From: DASVTR01 sp033855775
GTDB taxonomy: Bacteria > Acidobacteriota > Blastocatellia > Pyrinomonadales > Pyrinomonadaceae
DNA length: 64,000 nucleotides
Assembly (NCBI GenBank): GCA_033855775.1
Contig: JAWVFT010000047.1
Location: forward strand, 13,837-77,836
Direction: 5' to 3'
Made by a program: the position numbers and the translations under genes. The stretch's first letter is position 1. Each line of letters begins with the position of its first letter. This document shows positions 1 to 8,583 of this stretch, one piece after another. The notes beneath the pieces are model-generated. The model was not told the origin of the DNA, did no database searches, and saw nothing but the letters and a program-made list of their open reading frames with translations.

Positions 1-907
1 CGAGGGCGAACGTGAGAGCCGTGTAGCCCGCGGTCGAGAGCAGCCAGTCGCGCGTCCGCAGGATTCTCCATGACGTGCGCCACAATGATTCCTGCGCGTC
101 CTTGTGCGCGAGCGCCTTTGAAGTTTCAGCGGCGCTTTCAACCATCTCTTCGAGCGCGGTCGAGGCTGGCGGATGCGCGTCGGTCGCGCCGCGCACGGGT
201 TCGCGCAGCCGCCAGACCAGCACGGCGGCGACGAGTCCCGGCACGCCGACAATCATGAAGGCCATGCGCCAGCCGAAAAAGCTGGCCAGCACGCCGCCGA
301 TGACAAAGCCAAGGGCGAAGCCCATCGGAATCGCCGCTTGAAAGACGCCGAGCGCGGTGGCGCGTCGCTGCGGCGGAAAATAATCCGCGATGAGGCTCGG
401 CGTAATCGTCGAGTAGGACGACTCGCCGACGCCGACGATGGCTCTCACGAAGCAGAGCGCGAGAGCGGCGCCAGACATCATGAGCGTGAAGTTGATGATG
501 GGCAGGTGAAGCTGAATCGAAGCGGGCAGGAACGGCAGCCTGTCAACGATGCCGGAGAAGCCTGTCGCCACGCTCCAGATGACGGCGGCGGTCGCCATCA
601 ATTTCGTTCTCGAACGCCTGTCGCCGAGACGCCCGAAGAGCGGCGCGAGCACTGTGAAGGAGAGCAACAGCGCAGCCTCTATGTAACCTAACTCGGCGTG
701 CGTCAGCTTCAACTCCGGGTCGTTGAGCATAGAGGGCGCGACGGCTGGCAAGACCTGTCGGTCAATGTAGTTTAAGAAATTGACGAGCGAGAGAATCGCC
801 AGCGCGTAGTAGGAATAGCGCGGAACCTGAATGCCGGCGGCGGCGGCGTTGTTGGTTGTGGCGGGCCGCGATGTGCCGGCGGAAGCCCGCGTCGGGTGGT
901 CGTCCAT
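1..907 (-). CDS. MFS transporter, Spinster-like (partial, C-terminus outside window)
   Basis: Seen: an open minus-strand frame from ATG at 907 to the window edge, about 302 residues of an expected 430-500. After a 30-residue polar, Ala-rich N-terminus comes a first membrane segment with LNYIDRQVL (about residues 45-53), typical of the Spinster/sialate-type branch of the major facilitator superfamily, then further hydrophobic segments and the loop FGRLGDRRSR, the MFS motif A equivalent. Family knowledge: inner-membrane secondary transporters of organic anions, sugars or lipids; the substrate cannot be told. The start codon shares one base with the stop of the upstream phosphatase-fold gene (TGATG), which suggests translational coupling. 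Confidence 0.85.
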   Translation of the reverse strand, partial: MDDHPTRASAGTSRPATTNNAAAAGIQVPRYSYYALAILSLVNFLNYIDRQVLPAVAPSMLNDPELKLTHAELGYIEAALLLSFTVLAPLFGRLGDRRSRTKLMATAAVIWSVATGFSGIVDRLPFLPASIQLHLPIINFTLMMSGAALALCFVRAIVGVGESSYSTITPSLIADYFPPQRRATALGVFQAAIPMGFALGFVIGGVLASFFGWRMAFMIVGVPGLVAAVLVWRLREPVRGATDAHPPASTALEEMVESAAETSKALAHKDAQESLWRTSWRILRTRDWLLSTAGYTALTFAL

Positions 908-1800
908 CAAGCTCTTCCGTCTTCCTCCGTCAAGACTTCGACGATAGTTGGAGTAATGTCCGCGAGGCTGCGGACACGCTGGCGAAACAGTTCGCGGGCC
1001 ACGCCCCAGATGAGCGTCGGGACTTGATTGAGCGTGTGATTGCGCGTCGAAAGGTCTTCGATGTTGCCGTGGTCGCTGGTCAGCACGACGGTCGTGCGCC
1101 GTAGGTCAACGCGCGCGAGTAAGGCGCGGACGAGGCGCGCGAGGTCCGCGAGCACAACGCGCGCTCGCGGCGTGTCCTGCGCGTGGCCGATTTTGTCCGT
1201 GATGAAATATTCGTAGAGCGTAAAGCGATGCTCGCACGCGAGCGCGGCCAGCGTCGTCGCCGCTTGTTCGTGTGTGCCGGGCGCAATGTCCAGCCCGCGC
1301 TCGATGAGCATCCGGTTGGTGTAGTCTTGAAAGACCGCGCGTCCGGCCTGCAAATCGTCTAAGTTGCGAAAGCTCATCCCGGCGGCTTCGACGGCTGTCG
1401 TGGTGGCCGAAACCCAACGCGGGCGCGTCTGGAAAAAAAGCGGCGTGTAGGCGTTGGCGAAAGTGTTGGGAAGGATGCGGGCGCGCTTGAGTTGAAGGAA
1501 AATCGAATGCTCGTTGATGATGTCGCGCAAGGCTTGATTGGGAAAGCCCTGCTTGTGATAGCCGAGCGTCATGGGCGCGTTGATGCCTGTCAGAATCGTG
1601 GTCTGGCCGGACGCGCTTTGCGGGCGACCCGGCACGCCGAGCGTGGCGTCGGTGCGAACGAGCGCGCCGTCAAAAGGGAGCGACGGCTCTTCGTCTTGAA
1701 AGACGGCGAGCGGCGCCGCCCCTTCGAGTCCGTCGAAGGGATTCGACGCCCCACGCGCGCCGATGCCGAGGCCATCAATGAAAAAGAGAAGCACAGGCAT
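907..1800 (-). CDS. Alkaline-phosphatase-superfamily metalloenzyme (phosphomutase/phosphatase-like)
   Basis: Seen: 297 residues from ATG at 1800; a GTG at 1818 could add six residues, and neither start has a clear ribosome site. The N-terminus MPVLLFFIDGLGIG carries the first metal-binding Asp, SASGQTTILTG fits the nucleophile region, and TSDHGNIED near residue 245 is the Asp-His metal site of the phosphopentomutase/cofactor-independent phosphoglycerate mutase/alkaline phosphatase fold. It is shorter than true phosphoglycerate mutases (about 510) or DeoB (about 390), so it is more likely a stand-alone phosphatase or phosphodiesterase with unknown substrate. It forms a pair with the downstream MFS gene; a shared substrate is inference. 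Confidence 0.75.
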   Translation of the reverse strand: MPVLLFFIDGLGIGARGASNPFDGLEGAAPLAVFQDEEPSLPFDGALVRTDATLGVPGRPQSASGQTTILTGINAPMTLGYHKQGFPNQALRDIINEHSIFLQLKRARILPNTFANAYTPLFFQTRPRWVSATTTAVEAAGMSFRNLDDLQAGRAVFQDYTNRMLIERGLDIAPGTHEQAATTLAALACEHRFTLYEYFITDKIGHAQDTPRARVVLADLARLVRALLARVDLRRTTVVLTSDHGNIEDLSTRNHTLNQVPTLIWGVARELFRQRVRSLADITPTIVEVLTEEDGRA

Positions 1801-1858
1801 GCCCGCGATGAATAACACTCACTGCCGCCGCAACGCAAGAAGAAAAAGCTATCCGGCG

Positions 1859-1887
1859 ATTATCAATGGCGCAAGCTTCGTTGTCAT
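1859..1887 (-). promoter_or_regulatory. Predicted sigma70-type promoter of the phosphatase-MFS unit
   Basis: Reading the minus strand, ATGACA (1887-1882) and GATAAT (1864-1859) are separated by 17 bp, each 5/6 to consensus. Transcription would start near 1852, 34-52 bases ahead of the phosphatase-fold gene. A direct repeat of GCAAGCTTCGTTG lies across the -35 box (two copies about 21 bp apart), a possible operator. Prediction only. Confidence 0.5.
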
Positions 1888-1979
1888 GATGCAAGCTTCG
1901 TTGCCGTGGATGAAAGCGTGGCTCTGAAAATTTGCAGGGAGTCGCGGCCAGCGGCAAAGCTATGGCGGCGAGCCGGAAG

Positions 1980-3419
1980 TTAAGAGTTGAAGTTGGCGGG
2001 AGCTTTGCCGGAGTCTGTGGGCGCGGGCGGCAGTTCGCCCGTTTCGGGAAGCAGTCCGCGGTCGCGGTAGAGGCGCAGTTTGTTGTGCAGCGTCTTGAGG
2101 CTGATGCCGAGCATGGCTGCGGCGCGCGTCTTGTTGTTCTCCATCTTTTGCAGCGTGCGGAGAATCATGTGTCGCTCCATCTCTTCGAGGGGCGTGCCGA
2201 TGGGCAGCGTGAGCGTGTCGTCGCTGCGGGCGCGCGTGCGTTGTTCGACGGAGTAAGGCGCGAGATGATGTCTCTCGATGACTTCGCCGGAACAGAGAAT
2301 GACGGCGCGCTCGACGGCGTTGCGCAACTCGCGCACGTTGCCCGGCCACGTGTGCGTTTGCAGAGCTTCGATGGCCGCCGGGCTGAGCACGCGCGCGGGG
2401 CGATGATGTCTTTCGGACAGTTGCGTGACGAGGTGTTGAGCCAGCAGCGGCAAGTCTTCGGTGCGCTGGCGAAGCGGCGGCAATTCAAGCGCGATGACGT
2501 TGAGGCGATAGAGCAAATCTTCGCGGAAGGTTCCAGCCTCAACCGCATCGAGCGGGTTCTTGTTGGTCGCGGCCAGCAGTCGCACGTCAACTTTGATTTC
2601 GTGCGTGCTGCCGAGCCGCCTGAGAGCGCGCTCTTCGAGGACGCGCAGCAGCTTGGCCTGCAAGAGCGTCGGCATCTCGGCTATCTCGTCGAGCAACAGC
2701 GTTCCGCCGTTCGCCAGTTCAAAGCAACCTTGTCGCCGCGCCGCCGCGCCCGTGAAGGCTCCCTTCTCATGCCCGAAGAGTTCGGACTCCATCAGCGTCT
2801 CTGGAATCGCAGAGCAATTGATGGCGATGAAGGGCGCGCTCTTGCGCGGGCTTAAATTATGAATAGTGCGCGCGACGAGTTCCTTGCCGGTGCCTGATTC
2901 GCCCGTGATGAGGACGGAAGCGGAAGAGGGCGCGACCTGTTCGATGAGCGCGTAAATCTGTCGCATCGGCTCTGAGTCGCCGACCAGTTCGCCGAACGCG
3001 CCGCGGTCGCGCAGTTGCCGCCGCAGGGCTTCGTTCTCGCGCCGCGCCTCGCAGTGTTCGACGGCGCGTTCGATGATGACGCGCAGCTTCGGCAGGTCGG
3101 GCGGCTTCTCGATGTACTGGTACGCGCCCTCTTCCTGTATGGCGCGAATCGCCATCTCGATTGAGCCTTGCCCGGTCAGGAGGATGACGGCGACTTCCGG
3201 GTAACGCCCGCGCAACTCGCGCAGCAATCCGAAGCCATCAAGACGCGGCATCATGATGTCTGCGATGACAGCCGCCGGGCGAAACTCTTCGGCGCGCGCG
3301 AGTCCCGCCAGCCCGTCCGCTTCGGCTGCCGTCTCATAGCCCCACGACGTTATCAACTCGCGCAGGCTTTCCGCCACCGCTTGGTCGTCGTCAACAATGA
3401 GCACACGCCCCTTCGCCAT
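1980..3419 (-). CDS. NtrC-family sigma-54-dependent response regulator
   Basis: Seen: 479 residues from ATG at 3419 (MAKGRVLIVDDDQ); an in-frame start 21 bases upstream is possible but adds residues not typical of the family. A receiver domain covers about residues 1-120 with the acidic pocket DDD and phosphoacceptor Asp in ADIMMPRLDG. A sigma-54 AAA+ domain (about 140-375) has Walker A GESGTGKE, the sigma-54 contact loop GAFTGA and Walker B LLLDEIAE. The Fis-type helix-turn-helix at the C-terminus reads NKTRAAAMLGISLKTL. Family role: phosphorylation-controlled activation of RNA polymerase-sigma54. It lies 153 bp after hemD; no kinase is adjacent, although the orphan histidine kinase at 56248 is an NtrB-like candidate. 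Target genes are unknown. Confidence 0.92.
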   Translation of the reverse strand: MAKGRVLIVDDDQAVAESLRELITSWGYETAAEADGLAGLARAEEFRPAAVIADIMMPRLDGFGLLRELRGRYPEVAVILLTGQGSIEMAIRAIQEEGAYQYIEKPPDLPKLRVIIERAVEHCEARRENEALRRQLRDRGAFGELVGDSEPMRQIYALIEQVAPSSASVLITGESGTGKELVARTIHNLSPRKSAPFIAINCSAIPETLMESELFGHEKGAFTGAAARRQGCFELANGGTLLLDEIAEMPTLLQAKLLRVLEERALRRLGSTHEIKVDVRLLAATNKNPLDAVEAGTFREDLLYRLNVIALELPPLRQRTEDLPLLAQHLVTQLSERHHRPARVLSPAAIEALQTHTWPGNVRELRNAVERAVILCSGEVIERHHLAPYSVEQRTRARSDDTLTLPIGTPLEEMERHMILRTLQKMENNKTRAAAMLGISLKTLHNKLRLYRDRGLLPETGELPPAPTDSGKAPANFNS

Positions 3420-3572
3420 GCTCGAAAGTGTAGCACACAAGGACGGGTTTTATTTTTCGACAGCCGCGTTGATTAAGTTTGAGCCTGCGATGAAAGACGG
3501 GCGAGCCGTGTCGCAGTTTATTCAAATCGAGCGCAACTTCTATCCTTACTAACGCTCGCTGAAAGGCGGCGG

Positions 3573-4409
3573 TCAATCGTTCAAGCCCGCGTAGTAAGCG
3601 GCGATGGCGCGGGCGAGCGCGGGCGTGGTGTATTCGGTTGGTTGGATGTCAACGCGCAGGTTGTGTTCGGCTGCGCTGCTGGCCGTGATGTCGCCGATGC
3701 AGGCTATCTTAACGCCGTCGAGCAGTTGGCTGAGGTCGCCCGTGTCGAACAGGTGGGCGAAGTTGTGGACGGTCGAAGAGCTTGTGAAGGTGATGCAATC
3801 GACGCCGCCTCCGGCGAGCAACGCCTCTATGCGGCCACGCTCCTGCGTCTGCGGGCGGACGGTGCGATAGACCGCGACGACATCAACACGCGCGCCAGCG
3901 CCTTCCAGGGCCAGCGGCAAATAGTCGCGCGCCACAGCCGCGCGCGGTATCAAAAAGTTGAGCGCGTACAAGCCCTGCGTCCCGCCCAGATAATCCGTCA
4001 AAGCCTCAAACACTCCTTCGGCCTTGAACTGTTCAGGCACGACATCAACATGAATCTGCGCGTCGCGCAGCCGCACGGCGGTCGCCTCGCCAATCGAGCA
4101 GACGCGCAGATCGTCCAACTCGCTCGCGTCGCGGCCCATCTCGTTGAGACGTTTCAGGAAATAGTCAACGCCGTTGACGCTCGTGAAAATAATCCAATCA
4201 TAGCCGTAAAGATTTTCAATCGCTTCGTCGAGCGGAGCGTAAGATTCGGGCGCGGCAATCTCAATGGTCGGGCAAGCGACGACGCGCGCCCCGTAGCGTT
4301 CAAGCTCGGCGCTAAACTCCGCCGCCTGCGCCGCCGCGCGTGTGATGATGACGGTGCGGCCAGCGAGCGGCTGCGTTGCCGTGAGTTGTGTCTCAGTTGA
4401 AGAACTCAT
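3573..4409 (-). CDS. hemD: Uroporphyrinogen-III synthase
   Basis: Role: closes and inverts ring D of hydroxymethylbilane to give uroporphyrinogen III, the last common tetrapyrrole step. Seen: 278 residues from ATG at 4409; a TTG at 4421 would overlap hemC. The protein opens LAGRTVIITRAAAQAAEF, the usual HemD N-terminal strand and helix, and has VNGVDYFLKRL and FTSSSTVHNFAHLF, matching the two-lobed fold in which sequence is otherwise poorly conserved. Position right after hemC (gap of four bases) strongly supports the call. Length is normal (about 250-280). Confidence 0.88.
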   Translation of the reverse strand: MSSSTETQLTATQPLAGRTVIITRAAAQAAEFSAELERYGARVVACPTIEIAAPESYAPLDEAIENLYGYDWIIFTSVNGVDYFLKRLNEMGRDASELDDLRVCSIGEATAVRLRDAQIHVDVVPEQFKAEGVFEALTDYLGGTQGLYALNFLIPRAAVARDYLPLALEGAGARVDVVAVYRTVRPQTQERGRIEALLAGGGVDCITFTSSSTVHNFAHLFDTGDLSQLLDGVKIACIGDITASSAAEHNLRVDIQPTEYTTPALARAIAAYYAGLND

Positions 4410-4413
4410 GCGC

Positions 4414-5352
4414 TTAAGCAATCAGCCCGGAGAGCAAAGAATCTGCGCCGCGTTTGAGCAGCCGTTGGCCCAACGTCTCGCCCAACTCTGCGGCCTCAGT
4501 CGCCGCGCCTTCGAGCGAGTCGCGGATAACAACATCGCCGGAGAGCCCCGCGACCAAGCCTTCCATCCGTAAACGATTCTCTTCGACGACAGCGTGCGCG
4601 GCGATGGGCAACTGGCAGCCGCCGCCGAGCGAGCGCAGCAAAGAGCGTTCAGCCGTGCAGGCAAGACGTGTTGGCGTGTGCTCAAGCGGAGCGAGCAGTT
4701 GAAGAGCCGCGCTGTCATCCATCCGCGTTTCGATGGCGAGCGCGCCTTGCCCGACTGCCGGGAGCATCTCTGCGGTCGGGATGGGCGCGCTGATGCGTTC
4801 GGCCAGGCCAAGGCGTCGCAGGCCAGCCGTCGCCAGAATCACAGCGTCGTAGTCGCCCGCATCGAGCTTGCGCAATCGCGTGTCAACGTTGCCGCGCAAG
4901 TCTTTGATGCCGAGGTCTGTTCTCAAGTGTTTCAACTGCGCGAGGCGGCGCAGGCTGGACGTGCCGACGATTGAGCCTTCGGGCAAGGCGCCGAGCGAAG
5001 GCGTCGGAAGAGAGAAGCCTGCGCGGAGCACGAGTGCGTCGCGCGTGTCTTCGCGTTCGGTGATGACGGCGATGGTCAAGTTGTCGGGCAACACGGTCGG
5101 CAAATCTTTCAGAGAGTGGACGGCCAAATCAATGCGGTGGTCGAGCAGGGCTTCCTCAAGCTCTTTGGTGAAGACGCCCTTGCCGCCGATGAGGGAGAGC
5201 GGCGCGTCCTTCAAGACATCGCCGGAGGTCTTGATGATTTCGATTGTGACCGCAAGCTGCGGATAGAGCGCGCCGAGTCTGGCTCTGACCCATTCGGATT
5301 GCCAGAGCGCCAGCTTTGAGCCGCGCGAACCGATGACGAGAGATTCTTTCAT
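4414..5352 (-). CDS. hemC: Porphobilinogen deaminase (hydroxymethylbilane synthase)
   Basis: Role: polymerises four porphobilinogens to hydroxymethylbilane in the cytoplasm. Seen: 312 residues starting MKESLVIGSRGSKLALWQSE; the open frame extends further upstream but only into dedA sequence. Characteristic pieces are SLKDLPT, LRGNVDTRLRKLD and LGGGCQLPIAAHA, whose Cys would carry the dipyrromethane cofactor. Start and the dedA stop overlap as ATGA, and hemD follows four bases after the stop, so dedA-hemC-hemD is translated from one message. Full length for the family. Confidence 0.95.
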   Translation of the reverse strand: MKESLVIGSRGSKLALWQSEWVRARLGALYPQLAVTIEIIKTSGDVLKDAPLSLIGGKGVFTKELEEALLDHRIDLAVHSLKDLPTVLPDNLTIAVITEREDTRDALVLRAGFSLPTPSLGALPEGSIVGTSSLRRLAQLKHLRTDLGIKDLRGNVDTRLRKLDAGDYDAVILATAGLRRLGLAERISAPIPTAEMLPAVGQGALAIETRMDDSAALQLLAPLEHTPTRLACTAERSLLRSLGGGCQLPIAAHAVVEENRLRMEGLVAGLSGDVVIRDSLEGAATEAAELGETLGQRLLKRGADSLLSGLIA

Positions 5353-5981
5353 CTTGTTGACGGAGCCAGCCGCGCCTCTTTCCTGTTGGCCTTGCGATGC
5401 GCGCGCACGCGCCAGAGCACAACGACGATGACGATGCCCGCCAGCAACATGAACAGCCCCGTGCGCCCGACCCATCTTTCCAGCAGCGGCCAGCTATGGC
5501 CGAAGAGATAGCCGAGCAGCGTGATGACTGTGGCCCACAGCAACGCGCCCGCGATATTGTAGACGAGGAAGACGCGCCAGCGCATGTCGGACGCGCCCGC
5601 GAAGATGGCCGCGAAGACGCGCAGGCCCGTGATGAAACGCGCCACCAGAATCGTCTTCTCGCCGTGCTTCTCGAAAAAGTTGTTGATGCGAACCAGCCGG
5701 CGCGGCGTCAGCAGGATGAACTTGCCGTAGCGCAGGAGGAAGCCGCGCCCGTAATGATGGCCGACGGCAAAGCCTATGTTATCGCCAACCACTGCGCCCG
5801 TCGCCGCGACCAGCATCACCAGCGGCAGAGAGAAATGGCCGCCCGCAGCGAAGAAGCCGGCGGCCAGCAAAATCGTCTCGCCCGGAATGGGCAAGCCCGC
5901 GTTCTCCAACATCACGCCGACGAAGACAGTCCAGTAGCCGTAGTTGATGAAGAGCTTCGTCAGGGTGTCTAAGATGTCCAT
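5349..5981 (-). CDS. DedA-family inner membrane protein
   Basis: Seen: 210 residues from ATG at 5981 (a TTG at 6011 is possible). Several hydrophobic segments and the DedA/SNARE-associated motifs ENAGLPIPGETILLAAG near residue 30 and FITGLRVFAAIFAGASDM near residue 120 are clear, including the acidic and Arg residues these proteins need. Family knowledge: DedA proteins are membrane transporters or scramblases of undecaprenyl phosphate or phospholipids and affect proton motive force. Its place inside a haem operon, between hemA and hemC and coupled to hemC by an ATGA overlap, is unusual; whether it has a role in haem synthesis cannot be said. Confidence 0.88.
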   Translation of the reverse strand: MDILDTLTKLFINYGYWTVFVGVMLENAGLPIPGETILLAAGFFAAGGHFSLPLVMLVAATGAVVGDNIGFAVGHHYGRGFLLRYGKFILLTPRRLVRINNFFEKHGEKTILVARFITGLRVFAAIFAGASDMRWRVFLVYNIAGALLWATVITLLGYLFGHSWPLLERWVGRTGLFMLLAGIVIVVVLWRVRAHRKANRKEARLAPSTR

Positions 5982-6021
5982 AAGCTTGGCGCGGCGCAGG
6001 TCAAAGAACAATGCTTGAAGA

Positions 6022-7338
6022 TTAGTTGGAACTTTCGTCGGCAGCTTCCGGCGACGGTCGCGCGGCTTCGGGTTCTTCCAGTTGGAAGACTTCGCGCCAG
6101 GCTCGCATGGCGTCCTCTTCGCCCGCGTCCAGGGTGTGGCGCAGGTGATGAATAATCGGATGGGAAATCTTGTTGACCGTGGACAAGAGCAAGGCTTCGA
6201 CGGCGCGTTCCTGTTCGGGCGTGAGCGAGCCGAGTCGCGTTCGTTGGCGCGTCATCTCGTCGCGGGCCACATCCTGAAATTTACGACGCAACGCGCCGAG
6301 CGTCGGGCCGATGCTCTGCGCGCGCAACGATTGCTGAAACTGCATCACTTCGGATTCGACAATGAGTTCGGCGCGCTCGGCCTCGCGCTCGCGCTCGCGG
6401 ATGTTTGAAGCCACGACCGCTTCGAGGTCGTCCATGTCGAAGACGAAGAGGTTCGGTATCTCGCCGACCGCCGGGTCTATGTTGCGCGGGACGGAGATGT
6501 CTATGAAGAAGGACGGGCGATTGCGTCTGAGTTCAAGAGCTTCGCGCGCAATCGCGGGCGTCAGAACGTAGTTGCTCGCGCCGGTCGAGCAGATAACGAT
6601 GTCCGCTTCGGCCAGATGTTTTGAGAGTTGAGCGAAGTCAACCGGCTCGCCGCCAAACTCCGCGGCCACTTTGCGCGCCGTCTCGTTCGTGCGATTGGCG
6701 ATGAGCACGCGCGCGACTCCGGCGTTGACCAGATGACGCGCGGATAACTCTGCCATCTCGCCAGCCCCGATGAGCAACACCGTGCGCCCCGCGAGCGAGC
6801 CGAAGATTTTGCGCCCAAGCTCGACGGCCATGTAGCTGATTGAGACGGCGGAAGCAGCGATGCCCGTCTCCGTTCGCACGCGCTTGGCGACGTGCAGGGC
6901 TTGATGCACGAGACGATTGAGGACGCGCCCCGCTGTCCCGGCTGTGACCGCCATCGAATACGCGCGCCGCACTTGTCCGAGCACCTGCGGCTCGCCGACG
7001 ACCAGCGAATCGAGCGACGAGGCGACGCGGAACACATGGCGCACGGCTGCGTCGTCCTCGTGATGATAGAGATGACCGCTGAACTCTTCGCGCGGGATAG
7101 CGCGAATATCGCTCAGGAAGTTGATAATCCGGCTCACGCCGTCTGCCGTCTGCGCGCTGGCGGTCGTCGTCAGGACTTCGACGCGGTTACACGTCGAGAC
7201 AATCAAGCCTTCGCGCACTATCTCGCCGTCAACGAGCGCGCGAAGTCCTGTGGCGCAGGCTTCGTCCGTGAAAGCCAGACGCTCGCGCACGGCCACCGGC
7301 GCCGTTTTATGATTGAGTCCGACGAGGATGATTGACAT
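6022..7338 (-). CDS. hemA: Glutamyl-tRNA reductase
   Basis: Role: NADPH-dependent reduction of glutamyl-tRNA to glutamate-1-semialdehyde, first committed step of the C5 pathway. Seen: 438 residues beginning MSIILVGLNHKTAPVAVRE; catalytic Cys in VSTCNRVE near residue 50; substrate-loop signature GEPQVLGQVRRAY; NADPH-binding VLLIGAGEMAELSARHL; C-terminal dimerisation helices rich in charged residues. Start ATG 7338 touches a heptad inverted-repeat element and has no Shine-Dalgarno sequence. hemL and hemB are not in the window. Confidence 0.96.
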   Translation of the reverse strand: MSIILVGLNHKTAPVAVRERLAFTDEACATGLRALVDGEIVREGLIVSTCNRVEVLTTTASAQTADGVSRIINFLSDIRAIPREEFSGHLYHHEDDAAVRHVFRVASSLDSLVVGEPQVLGQVRRAYSMAVTAGTAGRVLNRLVHQALHVAKRVRTETGIAASAVSISYMAVELGRKIFGSLAGRTVLLIGAGEMAELSARHLVNAGVARVLIANRTNETARKVAAEFGGEPVDFAQLSKHLAEADIVICSTGASNYVLTPAIAREALELRRNRPSFFIDISVPRNIDPAVGEIPNLFVFDMDDLEAVVASNIREREREAERAELIVESEVMQFQQSLRAQSIGPTLGALRRKFQDVARDEMTRQRTRLGSLTPEQERAVEALLLSTVNKISHPIIHHLRHTLDAGEEDAMRAWREVFQLEEPEAARPSPEAADESSN

Positions 7339-7435
7339 GAAAATCAGTAGCCGTCAGCCGGCAGCAGTTAGTAATCAGTCGCCAGTCAAAGCTTTCGGCT
7401 GATGACTGAGCGTTGACTGCTGCGGCTTGACCGGC
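7339..7435. repeat. Heptad inverted-repeat element between hemX-like gene and hemA
   Basis: The 97-bp gap consists of two imperfectly inverted arms, about 7344-7388 and 7398-7435, each built from degenerate 7-bp units: NNNCAGT-type on the left, YTGANNG-type on the right. Pairing is imperfect (GCAGCAGT and AGCCGG blocks pair best). It fills the space from the stop of one gene to the start of the next. Confidence 0.6.
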
Positions 7436-8257
7436 TTATTCAAAAACGTGATAGCCGCCCATCAAGCGCGTGCCGATGAACGTGCAGAGCACGAGCGCAA
7501 AGCCTACGACGCCGAGCCACGCCGCCCGCCGCCCGCGCCATCCGGCGGTGGCGCGATAGAGAATCAACATCGAATAGAGCAGCCACGTCAGGGCCGCGAA
7601 AATCTCCTTCGGGTCGTTGCGCCAGAGCCGACCGTCGCGCGACGAAGACCAGAGCATGCCGCTGATAATGCCGAGCGTCAGCAGCGTCAGGCCCGTGCCA
7701 GCCGTCGTGGTGGCGATGTCGTTAATCGTCGTCAGCGAAGGCAGGCGATGAAAAATCGCGCCGAACGTTTTTAACTTCAACTCGCGCTCTTGCAGCAAGT
7801 ACATGATGCTCGCCACGAAGACCACGAAGAAGGCGGCGTAAGCGAAAATCAGCAGCGTCGCGTGAAAGGGAACGAGCCATGTGGCGCCGTTGCTCTCGAC
7901 CGTGCCGCTGACGGCGTTGCCGGTGTCGCGCTCGACGCTGGCGATGAAGACAAGCACGGCGATGAGCGGCAGAGTGAAACTGCCCAGGGCTTGCGTGCGA
8001 TAGCGATAGAGGATGAACCCGTAGGTCGCGGCCAGCGTCCACGCCAGAAAAGAGAGCGTCTCGCGCAGGCCGAACAGCGGGTAATGCCCGTCCGCAATCC
8101 AGTCCGCGAGCAGCGCGACGGTGTGCAGGACGAAACCGGCGGCGAGCGACAATATCGAAATGCGCTCCAACGTCCGCCGCTTGTTGACGAAGGCCAGAAT
8201 CGCGTGAATCGCCGCGACGACGTAAGCTGATAAAACCGTAAGTAAGAGAGGCTTCAT
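7436..8257 (-). CDS. HemX/CcsA-like cytochrome c assembly membrane protein
   Basis: Seen: 273 residues, about eight hydrophobic segments, starting MKPLLLTVLSAYVVAAIHAI. The loop between TM segments near residues 195-220 reads SGMLWSSSRDGRLWRNDPKE, matching the Trp-rich haem-handling loop (WG.yW.wDPKE) of the CcmC/CcsA/HemX family. Family knowledge: such proteins bind haem in the membrane; HemX genes typically lie beside hemA and lower HemA abundance in Bacillus. Here it is the first gene of the haem operon, 97 bp ahead of hemA, so a HemX-like role fits best; a cytochrome c maturation role is possible. Confidence 0.85.
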   Translation of the reverse strand: MKPLLLTVLSAYVVAAIHAILAFVNKRRTLERISILSLAAGFVLHTVALLADWIADGHYPLFGLRETLSFLAWTLAATYGFILYRYRTQALGSFTLPLIAVLVFIASVERDTGNAVSGTVESNGATWLVPFHATLLIFAYAAFFVVFVASIMYLLQERELKLKTFGAIFHRLPSLTTINDIATTTAGTGLTLLTLGIISGMLWSSSRDGRLWRNDPKEIFAALTWLLYSMLILYRATAGWRGRRAAWLGVVGFALVLCTFIGTRLMGGYHVFE

Positions 8258-8292
8258 TGATGGCTACAAAACTCGGATGAGCACGAGAGCTT

Positions 8293-8322
8293 ATTGTAAT
8301 TGATGACGGAAAGAGGCGGCAA
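8293..8322 (-). promoter_or_regulatory. Possible promoter of the haem operon
   Basis: On the minus strand TTGCCG (8322-8317) and TACAAT (8298-8293) are 18 bp apart, which would start transcription about 30 bases ahead of the hemX-like gene. The -10 box is good (5/6), the -35 box moderate (4/6). Confidence 0.4.
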
Positions 8323-8370
8323 GCCGAAGCCTTCCTCCGCGCTGCCTTTCATCTTAAACCGCAGACGGAA

Positions 8371-8475
8371 GTTTCGCGCAAAGGCGCAAAGGTAAAGAAA
8401 AACATAAGCCCGCAAAGAAGCAGTCAACTCTTTGCGAGCTTCTGCCTTGTTGTTCTTTGCGCCTTTGCGTGAAAC
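8371..8475. repeat. Nested REP-like palindrome with 8-bp GCGCAAAG units
   Basis: The 326-bp gap between the divergent hemX-like and acyl-CoA dehydrogenase genes holds a long palindrome. The left arm starts GTTTCGCGCAAAGG (8371-8399), the right arm is 8453-8475 and pairs at 22 of 23 positions apart from a short insertion. Inside it lies a perfect 8-bp pair, CGCAAAGA (8411-8418) with TCTTTGCG (8429-8436). The 8-bp unit and nested layout resemble dispersed palindromic repeats of many bacterial genomes. The rest of the gap shows no gene. Confidence 0.65.
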
Positions 8476-8583
8476 AGTCTTTCATCGTCATTAGTTTCGA
8501 AGCGGCGGAAATCATCTTCTGCTCTCGCTTCGGATGCGCGTCCCGTGCTAGTTTAGAAGGAAAAAGTAAGGAGTCCAAAGGCA

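Noticed and set aside
173..691. Plus-strand frame at the window start
   Set aside because: Antisense shadow of the MFS gene, whose minus-strand translation has clear membrane segments and family motifs.
3642..4400. Long plus-strand open frame opposite hemD
   Set aside because: Shadow of hemD in GC-rich sequence; no ribosome site or protein-like motifs. The same holds for the plus-strand frames at 1932-2855, 6892-7335 and 41805-43091.
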